In this document: one piece after another, positions 1-6,445 of the stretch | Position numbering within the stretch: the first letter of the stretch is position 1 | Layout of the letters: each line of letters begins with the position of its first letter | Source of the DNA: CAZKFN01 sp964552035 | GTDB taxonomy: Bacteria > Bacteroidota > Bacteroidia > Flavobacteriales_E > Vicingaceae | Direction: 5' to 3' | Assembly (NCBI GenBank): GCA_964552035.1 | Contig: CAZKFN010000075.1 | Coordinates: 1 to 12,592 of the forward strand | DNA: 12,592 bases | Notes under the pieces: generated by a model | Told to the model about the DNA's origin: nothing | Seen by the model: only the letters and a program-made list of their open reading frames with translations | Database searches by the model: none | Position numbers and translations under genes: made by a program

Positions 1-2978
1 TTAATTATCAACCTAAATAAGCTCTCTTTTTCATCTAACAATTCGTACTTAATTAAATAAGGTAAAATATTTTTTGCAGTTTCTGAATTTAACACGATTC
101 TGGCTGTTAATATCTCATCCAAGATGTTTTTAAATGTGTTTAAAACAGAAATATTTGAATTATTTGAATCATAAGTTTGAAGAATACTCCATCGCTTCGG
201 GTTTATTTTAGAATTAGACCTTAATTTCTCAATCAATTTATTTTCAAATACATCTAAAGACTTTTGAGTAAGACTGGATGATTCAATGTGTTCAAAATAT
301 TTGAAATAAACATCTTTTCCTTCATTAAAAACTACCTCATAACTTTCTTCGTCGAGGTTTTTAAAATTATCATTAAAGGTTTTTAAAAAATCTTTTGAAA
401 GCCTCAAATCAGAATTGCTCAAGCAATCATTAATAAAACCTTCATCTAACTTGACTAAATCCAATTTTTCTTTATCAACACTCCACTTATTAAATTCTTT
501 TAGTAGAGAATGATTATCTATTTGTAGATTGTCTTTAATTTCAGAATATTTCTCAAGAAGGGTGGATAAATCTGGAGTTTCTCCTAGCTCTTCTATATTT
601 TTATTAAAGATATTCTGTATAATCTGTTTAAAAAGAGGATTGGATTTAAATTCATTAGAAGACAAGAGTAGGTCTTCATAATTAGTATAATTTAGAATAG
701 TATTAGCAATTTCATCAGCTCTTTCATCGTTTTCTGTATTCAATATACTATTAAATCGACTTACATAAGAAGAAGAAAATTTAGACCCTTTAGCAATTCT
801 CATTGCAATTAGCTCATTAATAATTGGTAGTTTTGAAGATGATTTATTTTGATATAGATTATAAATTCTAGAATCCTTTAATAAGTCTTTCAAATCCCCA
901 TTTTTTTGAGACCTTTCTTTAATCTTTATTAATATATTATCTGCTGATTGAACTTCATTTCGATCAACGAAAGAATTTAAATTTGTTTTTAATAGATCTT
1001 TGTAGTTTTTGAAATCATAGTCTTTCGGCAAAAATTTAGTCTTTTCGAACTCAAGTATCTTATCTATATCTAATTCTCCGAGGTATTCATCTAGCAATTT
1101 ATAATCAGTTGACAATTTGAATTTTGAAAAACCTTCTCCACTGTATTCAATCAATTTAATATAATTAGTAGCAGAAATATCTCGTTTAATTAAATTCCGT
1201 AAAACCCTTTCCTCCGTTAAATCAATTGAAATATCATCGATTACATCTATATAATGTTCAATATTAGAGTCATCAATCAAATTAAAATAATCACCCAAAA
1301 TCTTCTTTAAATATTTATCATTAGGAATGTTCTTAATCAAAGTGATGCGCCAATCTTCAATTTCCAATTTATTTATAGTGTCATTTGACTCAAAGGCCTT
1401 AGTTGAAAATAAATTCCAGGTCTGATTGATGTTTTGTGAAGAAACTCTCGCATCTTTATTAATAGAATCTAATGTTAATATTGGATTTTCAAAAGATTCT
1501 AATTCTAACATCGTTGAGTAAAAAATAGCGTTAATAAAATCTGAATTGCAAATCTTATTGAATTTTTCTACATCATTTTTTATCATTGATTCTTTTAATT
1601 CTTGTGTGTAAATCAACTCCAATGCTTGGTCAACTTCTATGTGATAAATAATAGCAGTTAATTGCTTTGCATAGTTTTTATCATTTGAATAAACTTGAAA
1701 TAAACCTCCTAATATTTCCTTGAAATCTGTAACCGCTTTTAGTGGATTCTCTAATATTTCATTTTTTTTAAGAACGAAAATTGCAATATATCTTTCTTTG
1801 AAATTATTATCCAAAAGTTTAATCGTAAGGATTTCATTTATAAAAGAAATGATTTCTCTTGGTGTTATTCTATGATTTAAGAATTCATAAACCTGAATTA
1901 CTAATCTCATTTCCTCTTCGTTTTCTTTGCCAACAGCTTTTTGCCATTGTTCTTCAAAGAATTTCTTCCAATTGGACATAATTGGTAAAGTGATTCTAAA
2001 AACAATATCAAATGTTTTATTTACATAATCATCTCCAAATTTATTTTCATCGCTATTTAAGTCTTTAAATGCATTTTGGACATGTTCTCTATCGAAAGGT
2101 ATTATAACTTTTATTTTGCTATATGATTCTTCGGCAAAAAACATATGAATGGAAGACCAAATACTTAAAATATGCTTTTTAGGAAGCCTATCGAAATTGT
2201 CAAAAACAATTACTATTGGTTTCTGCAAATCATTGTCAATGTCTTTCATCCATCGTTGAAAATCTCTAACTGAAGGCTGACTTTCAGAAATAGTTTCAAT
2301 TTTTGTTTCTTCTTTTTGTTTATTGGTATAAACTTGAAAAGTATCCTCAGCTGATCGTCTAAATGATTTCCAAAATTTCTCATTTTTAATCCAATTTTTA
2401 AAGAAGTTATAAATGTAAATGCCAATTACAATAATAATAGGGAATGTTACTAAAATCAATTTCCCAAAGAAACTGTCAATATTGAGAAAATCTACCATTG
2501 AATCCTTAAATACATTCACAGTAGGCACATATACTATCGACAATAAGCTAAAAATAAAACCAACACTTAAATAGGGTTGATTTATAGTGGTCGTCTCTTT
2601 CGATTTAGCTAGTAAAACTTTTAGTTTATCATCCCAATTCTTTTTGTTTCCTTTCTTTAATAAACCTGATTTATCTTTTATAAAGTCAGTTAGTTCTACT
2701 AAAATTGCCTTTCTTTGCTCATCTTCTTGATGCCCCCAAACATCATAAACAAAAAACTCATGTGACTCTTTTAGTTTATTTTCTAGTAGTCTAATCAAAT
2801 TGCTTTTTCCAGAGCCCCATTCTCCATCAATCCCAATTATTTTAAACTCTGGATCATTAATTACTTTTTCACTGATTACATTTGCGGTTTTGTCCTGAGA
2901 TTTATTCTCAAAAAGATCTTCTCCTAAAGGTTCATTTTTAAGGAAGTTATATTTAGTAGCTGTTTCTTTCTTAATCAT
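1..2978 (-). CDS. KAP-family P-loop NTPase with membrane hairpin inserted in the NTPase domain (3' end outside window)
   Basis: An unbroken frame of 992 codons starts at the ATG at 2978 and runs off the left edge, so the C-terminus is missing. Seen: Walker A GEWGSGKS (residues 52-59); a following VYDVWGHQED segment resembling the F-x-A-W region of KAP proteins; two hydrophobic segments (about 137-156 and 173-193); Walker B IVIVFDNFDRL (about 255-265); and VIIPFDREHV (about 291-300), where KAP proteins have a sensor-like strand. Two membrane helices inserted between Walker A and Walker B are a known KAP hallmark. Residues from about 400 on are mostly helical, charged and low in recognisable motifs. 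The gene lies 9 bp after the hsdS stop, so it belongs to the hsd operon. KAP NTPases include the phage-exclusion protein PifA, so a membrane-associated anti-phage role is plausible but inferred. A YobI-like P-loop NTPase is the closest alternative label. Confidence 0.85.
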   Translation of the reverse strand, partial: MIKKETATKYNFLKNEPLGEDLFENKSQDKTANVISEKVINDPEFKIIGIDGEWGSGKSNLIRLLENKLKESHEFFVYDVWGHQEDEQRKAILVELTDFIKDKSGLLKKGNKKNWDDKLKVLLAKSKETTTINQPYLSVGFIFSLLSIVYVPTVNVFKDSMVDFLNIDSFFGKLILVTFPIIIVIGIYIYNFFKNWIKNEKFWKSFRRSAEDTFQVYTNKQKEETKIETISESQPSVRDFQRWMKDIDNDLQKPIVIVFDNFDRLPKKHILSIWSSIHMFFAEESYSKIKVIIPFDREHVQNAFKDLNSDENKFGDDYVNKTFDIVFRITLPIMSNWKKFFEEQWQKAVGKENEEEMRLVIQVYEFLNHRITPREIISFINEILTIKLLDNNFKERYIAIFVLKKNEILENPLKAVTDFKEILGGLFQVYSNDKNYAKQLTAIIYHIEVDQALELIYTQELKESMIKNDVEKFNKICNSDFINAIFYSTMLELESFENPILTLDSINKDARVSSQNINQTWNLFSTKAFESNDTINKLEIEDWRITLIKNIPNDKYLKKILGDYFNLIDDSNIEHYIDVIDDISIDLTEERVLRNLIKRDISATNYIKLIEYSGEGFSKFKLSTDYKLLDEYLGELDIDKILEFEKTKFLPKDYDFKNYKDLLKTNLNSFVDRNEVQSADNILIKIKERSQKNGDLKDLLKDSRIYNLYQNKSSSKLPIINELIAMRIAKGSKFSSSYVSRFNSILNTENDERADEIANTILNYTNYEDLLLSSNEFKSNPLFKQIIQNIFNKNIEELGETPDLSTLLEKYSEIKDNLQIDNHSLLKEFNKWSVDKEKLDLVKLDEGFINDCLSNSDLRLSKDFLKTFNDNFKNLDEESYEVVFNEGKDVYFKYFEHIESSSLTQKSLDVFENKLIEKLRSNSKINPKRWSILQTYDSNNSNISVLNTFKNILDEILTARIVLNSETAKNILPYLIKYELLDEKESLFRLII

Positions 2979-2987
2979 ATCTTTTAT

Positions 2988-4760
2988 TTATTTATAGTTA
3001 ATTCTTTTTTCCTCCCTCGTCATCCGCCCCAACAACAACGATTGAAGATGATGAAGTTTTTGGGTTTCAATAATTATATTTTTTATACTTGTAAATATTG
3101 AATTAACTTCACTGTCAAAGTTTTTTAAGATGATTGTGATAGGACAAATTAATTCTATGTTTTCAAATTGAGTTTTATTCATATTGATTCCCACAGACCC
3201 GCGGGTTCCCCACTCGATAATTTTATTAGATATATTTTTTAAAGAGAGGAAATAAAAATAGACTTTATCTTGGTGAAGAATAACACTATTTATTTGTTGA
3301 TTTGTTTGGCTTGGAACAGAAGTTAATGAAACTAACCCAGCAGTACCTATACAACTCACACAAATTGTATTGGTTGGTAACGTCTTGTTTTTTTGACTTT
3401 TCACACCTTTTTTAGATAAAGATCTTTCTGTTCCTATAATAAAAACCTTATTATGCATATCTGGGATAGTAATAAAGGGCATAAAATCGCCAAAATTTAA
3501 TTTATTCTTGGTTGATGGTGTTTTGCCTGTAACTACATTTTCCGCAATATCTTTTATTTTCTTCACCTCCCACCCCTTCGGCACTTCCTTCTCCAATTCC
3601 TCATTCCAAACCATTTTCCCTGCCGTCCTCAACTGCGTTGTCGGGGCAGGTAAACTGGTATTGGATGCTGACGTTGTCGTGGCAGGTAAACTGGTATTGG
3701 ATGCTGATGTTTTCGGGGTAGGTAAACTGGTATTGGGTGTTGACGTTGTCGGGGCAGGTAAACCGGTTTTTAAATTTTCAATTCCGCCGGCTTTTTCTAT
3801 TTGTCTTTGAATCCAAGTTCTGCCATAGCCAGTTTTAAGATCTTTTTCTCGTTTGGCGGCTTCTTTTTTAGTTTTAAAGCTTTCCCAATGAATAACTTTT
3901 AGCGGTTTATGAAATTTTGTCCATTCTGCTCCCTCACCAATATAGTGTTCGTAAAATCTACGGTATAAATCATTGGTCATTCCTTTATAGATAGAATCAT
4001 CCTCACATAATATTAGATAAACAAACCAAGTTCTCCCATCAGAAATGGGCAAACCACCAACTCTTTTATAAGTACAAACACTTCCGATTTTAGCAATATA
4101 TTCATCCATTGGTAGAGTTTGGTTTACCTGCCCGTGAGGACGATAGTCCGAAGGAAGGCAGGGAAACTCAAACTCCTCAAACCACCTCCTATAAATCGTC
4201 TGTGCGGTTTCTTCTAATTTTTCGCAAATCGCTTCGTTGGTTTTTATTTTGTTTTCAACGGCTTGATAATCCGCTACAATTTCGCGTTGTTTTTTAATGG
4301 AGGGAATGGGGAGGGTCAAATCGCAAAAATCTTCCCAAGATAGACCTCCTCTAACATCGGCATCAGTGTGAAAAGCACATTCTCTATCAAACTCTGGTCT
4401 TTTCATCCACATCATCAAATAATCAGGAAGTAATTTATCAGTTTTCCTTATTTCAAAAACATCATATGCAGGTGAGACCATAAATGGTTTTTTATTTTTA
4501 GAAATAGCAATTGGAATCCTTAAATCACGTCCTACGTGCATTCTATTACAAGCAAACTGATTTTTATAAACTAACTTATATCTACTTAAATTTGTACCAA
4601 TAGTATTTGCAACGGAGGGCATAAAATAATTATCAATATTAATTCCTAATAGCTTATCTGTAATGGAATCCGTATTCCGCACATTTACTTTTTTGATGTA
4701 ATCGCCTAAACGTCTGCCTGTGCGTTGCACGCAGACAGGTTTGTAATTCTTATTCTTCAT
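2988..4760 (-). CDS. hsdS: Type I restriction-modification specificity subunit HsdS with an embedded GIY-YIG nuclease domain
   Basis: A 590-residue DNA-recognition subunit that would bind HsdM (and HsdR); ordinary HsdS is about 400-450 residues. Order seen: first target recognition domain (about 15-155); conserved helix with KKQREIVADYQAVENKI and AQTIYRRWFEEFEFP (about 156-200); inserted segment (about 201-379); second recognition domain starting at GKMVWNEELEKEVPKGWEV (381-399); C-terminal helix ending LLLGRMTREE. The insert holds a GIY-YIG domain at about 245-325, with Y248, Y258-K-G260, R267/R268, H272 and the catalytic-type Glu E305 in a KREKDLK helix, as in the small UPF0213-type nucleases. 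A Thr/Pro/Ser-rich 12-residue repeat (about 334-377) follows. The ATG overlaps the rhuM stop by 11 bp, suggesting coupled translation. The N-terminal KPVCVQRTGRR is encoded by a palindrome and is probably an acquired extension. HsdS identity is strong; in-frame activity of the nuclease domain is inferred. Confidence 0.9.
   Translation of the reverse strand: MKNKNYKPVCVQRTGRRLGDYIKKVNVRNTDSITDKLLGINIDNYFMPSVANTIGTNLSRYKLVYKNQFACNRMHVGRDLRIPIAISKNKKPFMVSPAYDVFEIRKTDKLLPDYLMMWMKRPEFDRECAFHTDADVRGGLSWEDFCDLTLPIPSIKKQREIVADYQAVENKIKTNEAICEKLEETAQTIYRRWFEEFEFPCLPSDYRPHGQVNQTLPMDEYIAKIGSVCTYKRVGGLPISDGRTWFVYLILCEDDSIYKGMTNDLYRRFYEHYIGEGAEWTKFHKPLKVIHWESFKTKKEAAKREKDLKTGYGRTWIQRQIEKAGGIENLKTGLPAPTTSTPNTSLPTPKTSASNTSLPATTTSASNTSLPAPTTQLRTAGKMVWNEELEKEVPKGWEVKKIKDIAENVVTGKTPSTKNKLNFGDFMPFITIPDMHNKVFIIGTERSLSKKGVKSQKNKTLPTNTICVSCIGTAGLVSLTSVPSQTNQQINSVILHQDKVYFYFLSLKNISNKIIEWGTRGSVGINMNKTQFENIELICPITIILKNFDSEVNSIFTSIKNIIIETQKLHHLQSLLLGRMTREEKRINYK
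3637..3764. repeat. 36-bp tandem repeat, about 3.5 copies, in the hsdS central linker
   Basis: Copies start at 3637, 3673 and 3709, with a partial copy at 3745. Each contains GGYAGGTAAACYGG with a few substitutions between copies. Because 36 bp is 12 codons, copy-number change keeps frame; on the minus strand it encodes a 12-residue Thr/Ser/Pro-rich unit containing TSLPA or TGLPA. The tract is GC-richer than the surrounding gene. It sits between the GIY-YIG domain and the second recognition domain. In EcoR124I and EcoDXXI, repeat number in the HsdS centre sets the spacing of the two half-sites, so length variation here could matter functionally. Confidence 0.95.
3752..4133. repeat. Perfect 13-bp inverted repeat bracketing the GIY-YIG coding segment
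   Basis: GGGCAGGTAAACC at 3752-3764 recurs as its exact reverse complement at 4121-4133. The 356 bp between them encode the whole GIY-YIG domain (about 3788-4028) and little else. The left arm is also the last partial unit of the 36-bp tandem repeat. The match does not extend further on either side. This looks like the boundary of an inserted cassette, though no target-site duplication was recognised. Confidence 0.8.
4127..4162. repeat. REP-like imperfect palindrome inside hsdS
   Basis: Outer arms CCTGCC (4127-4132) and GGCAGG (4157-4162) enclose an inner stem GGAC-GATA-GTCC (4138-4149). It overlaps one arm of the 13-bp inverted repeat and is translated in frame as CLPSDYRPHGQ, directly after the conserved WFEEFEFP of HsdS. 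Its higher GC content and hairpin shape resemble REP-type intergenic repeats rather than HsdS coding sequence. Confidence 0.6.
4712..4736. repeat. Short palindrome encoding part of the HsdS N-terminus
   Basis: GTCTGC-CT-GTGC (4712-4723), loop GTT, then GCAC-GCAGAC (4727-4736): a 10-bp stem with a 2-nt bulge. On the coding strand it gives VCVQRTGR inside residues 7-17 of HsdS, just before RLGDYI, where HsdS recognition domains normally begin. It looks like a REP-type repeat absorbed into the start of the gene. Confidence 0.6.
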
Positions 4761-5790
4761 TCTTCTTATTTTTCAAGGTTTTAGCGGTTTGCTCAATCTG
4801 CCTGATAAAATCCTTTTCTACCTTAGACAAGTCGTTTTGGGTTTGCTCTTTGTATTTTTCATACTCCTGTTCTGCCTTTTTGAGCATTTTCTCTCGACTT
4901 ACCTTCTCTGCATTTTCTAAAATATCGTTTCCGGTCATCGTTAAAAAGTCATCCAGACGCGTAATCCAATCTTTCATATACATCGGCTTGCGGTTAAGCG
5001 CTTGCAATTCGGCAATTTCTAAATAAGCGGTTACCATTCGGTTAAGCACCTCCAATTCGTCTTTCTTTAAATAATTTTTGGCAACGCTGATTTCACTTTT
5101 ATTGGGTTTGTCGCCTGAGAAATTGGTTAATCCTAAAAAAGGTTTTTCGGCAGATATTCTTTTATAAACTAATTCTGCAGCGGTATGACCGTGGGCAGCC
5201 CAGTTCATTTTATTTTGCACCGTTTTAAAAAAGAGTTGCGAACTTTCAGCACTTGGGTCATAATCAATGCTGGTAGCATAAATATCCAGGACCTTGCGCC
5301 AAAATACTTTTTCGGAGCTTCGTATATCCCGAATTCTTTCTAAAAGCTCATCAAAATAATTTCCTCCGCCGGCATTTTTTAGCATCTCATCATTCATCGT
5401 AAACCCTTTGACGATATATTCCCGTAATCGCTGAGTTGCCCATTGACGAAATCGAGTTCCTTGAATGCTTTTTACCCGATATCCTACAGATATAATGACA
5501 TCTAAATTATAATGATCCATCTCTCGTTCAACGGTTCTGCTACCTTCCTTTCGAACTCGTCGGAATTTCCGACAGGTTGGATTTTGTTCTAATTCCTTTT
5601 CTTTATATATGTTTAAGATGTGTTCTGTAATGGTGCTTCTTCCCTTATCAAATAAAGTCGCCATTTCTTCCTGGGTGAGCCAAACAGTCTCGTCTTCCAA
5701 TTGGGTTTCAATCTTGATTAAACCGTCATCGGATTGATAGATTAGCAATGATGAATTGTCAGTTATGAATTTTGAATTATCTTTTGCCAT
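4750..5790 (-). CDS. RhuM-family protein (virulence RhuM family)
   Basis: A 346-residue protein matching the RhuM family in length and order. Residues about 27-60 (IKIETQLEDETVWLTQEEMATLFDKG then RSTITEHI) form the conserved N-terminal helix-turn-helix-like module. FRRVRKEGSRTVEREMDHYNLDVIISVGYRVKS and FRQWATQRLREYIVKGFTM follow (about 75-132). The C-terminal half has AAHGHTAAELVYKRISAEKP and NRKPMYMKDWITRLDDFL, then a charged coiled-coil tail. Biochemical function is unknown; RhuM genes are often found inside type I RM operons, which fits this position between hsdM and hsdS. Start: ATG at 5790, overlapping the four-helix stop by 14 bp in another frame; the stop overlaps the hsdS ATG by 11 bp. 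Residues about 7-15 are encoded by one arm of a 25-bp inverted repeat, so the first 14 or so residues are probably an acquired extension ahead of the usual LIYQSDDG start. Confidence 0.88.
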   Translation of the reverse strand: MAKDNSKFITDNSSLLIYQSDDGLIKIETQLEDETVWLTQEEMATLFDKGRSTITEHILNIYKEKELEQNPTCRKFRRVRKEGSRTVEREMDHYNLDVIISVGYRVKSIQGTRFRQWATQRLREYIVKGFTMNDEMLKNAGGGNYFDELLERIRDIRSSEKVFWRKVLDIYATSIDYDPSAESSQLFFKTVQNKMNWAAHGHTAAELVYKRISAEKPFLGLTNFSGDKPNKSEISVAKNYLKKDELEVLNRMVTAYLEIAELQALNRKPMYMKDWITRLDDFLTMTGNDILENAEKVSREKMLKKAEQEYEKYKEQTQNDLSKVEKDFIRQIEQTAKTLKNKKNEE

Positions 5791-6197
5791 ATTTTATTTC
5801 TTTTGAAGTAATTATAATGGATGCCAAAATTTTATTCAGCTCTTGAATATCGACTATAATGGGACTATATTGATTAGGCTCTATATATTGAGATTGATAT
5901 AAAAGTTCTAACCAATATTCTGTTTCATTTGCTTCTTTTTGAGCTATTGCCATTTTATGAATAAAGTCAGCTGTACTTTCCGCGTGTTCACCCTCTCTTA
6001 CCAAAGCACCAATAGCCGTTCCACTCCGCAGCAATTGCTTACTTAAAAGAAACTCCTTTTTCTCAACAAGAAATTTATTGAGATTTACAATTCGTAAAGC
6101 AAAAGCAAAACTCTTATCTTTTATTACATTAGGTCTTTTTTTATAATTCATAACTCACAATTCACCATTAATAATTCATAACTCACAATTCATCATT
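5747..6197. repeat. 25-bp inverted repeat (24/25) flanking the four-helix-bundle gene
   Basis: The stretch 6173-6197 on the plus strand begins AATTCATAACTCACAATT. It recurs on the minus strand at 5771-5747 with a single C/G mismatch. The arms face outward on either side of the four-helix gene (5777-6151). The right arm merges into the 14-bp tandem array; the left arm is coding for RhuM residues about 7-15. A partial further copy of the same motif lies at 6143-6158, covering the four-helix start codon. Confidence 0.85.
5777..6151 (-). CDS. Four-helix bundle protein (S23 / 23S rRNA intervening-sequence-protein family)
   Basis: A 124-residue protein with the family signature: KSFAFALRIVNLNKFL (helix 1), EFLLSKQLLRSGTAIGALVREGEHAESTADFIHKM (helix 2 with the SGTAIGA turn), AIAQKEANETEYWLELL (helix 3) and a final helix, DIQELNKILASIIITSKEIK. 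The family was first seen as ORFs within 23S rRNA intervening sequences and is common in Bacteroidota, often beside mobile or defence genes. It is related to the accessory protein Avd of diversity-generating retroelements, but no reverse transcriptase or variable-repeat pair is visible here. Molecular function is unknown; a nucleic-acid-binding or scaffolding role is a guess. The ATG at 6151 lies within repeat-derived sequence, and the stop overlaps rhuM by 14 bp. The gene is bracketed by inverted repeats, suggesting it arrived as a cassette. Confidence 0.88.
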   Translation of the reverse strand: MNYKKRPNVIKDKSFAFALRIVNLNKFLVEKKEFLLSKQLLRSGTAIGALVREGEHAESTADFIHKMAIAQKEANETEYWLELLYQSQYIEPNQYSPIIVDIQELNKILASIIITSKEIKYGKR

Positions 6198-6445
6198 CAC
6201 AATTCATCATTCACAATTCATCATTCACAATTCATCATTCACAATTCATCANNNNNNNNNNNNNNNNNNNNNNNNNNNNNNNNNNNNNNNNNNNNNNNNN
6301 NNNNNNNNNNNNNNNNNNNNNNNNNNNNNNNNNNNNNNNNNNNNNNNNNNNATTCACAATTCATCATTCACAATTCATCATTCACAATTCATCATTCACA
6401 ATTCATAATTCACAATTCATCATTCACAATTCACAATTCATCATT
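6152..6445. repeat. 14-bp tandem repeat array between hsdM and the four-helix gene, interrupted by an assembly gap
   Basis: The unit is AATTCATCATTCAC (plus strand). Four exact units and a partial one run from 6187 to the gap; about five exact or near-exact units plus a 7-bp half unit follow from 6352 to 6446. The left edge (6152-6186) holds diverged copies with AATTCATAACTCAC and AATTCACCATT. The array fills the whole space between the hsdM stop and the four-helix start. In the transcribed direction each unit contains overlapping ATG and TGA triplets, so it encodes only tiny ORFs. There are no spacers, hence not CRISPR. Confidence 0.95.
6252..6351. other. Assembly gap of exactly 100 N inside the tandem array
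   Basis: One hundred Ns with identical 14-bp repeat units on both sides. The round number is typical of a placeholder for an unknown length, so the true copy number of the array, and anything nested in it, is unknown. Confidence 0.95.

Noticed and set aside
3637..3764. CRISPR repeats of 36 bp
   Set aside because: The unit length is CRISPR-like, but the copies are head-to-tail without spacers and lie in frame within hsdS.
3508..3810. Open frame of 100 codons on the plus strand opposite hsdS
   Set aside because: It lies wholly antisense to the hsdS linker and owes its openness to the 36-bp repeat; the peptide is a repetitive Val/Gly/Asp string with no domain.
5777..6151. Accessory gene (avd) of a diversity-generating retroelement
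   Set aside because: The four-helix family fits, but there is no reverse transcriptase, template repeat or variable repeat in the window; the sequence matches the general S23/IVP type.
6187..6445. CRISPR array
   Set aside because: The 14-bp units abut directly with no unique spacers, and no cas genes are present.
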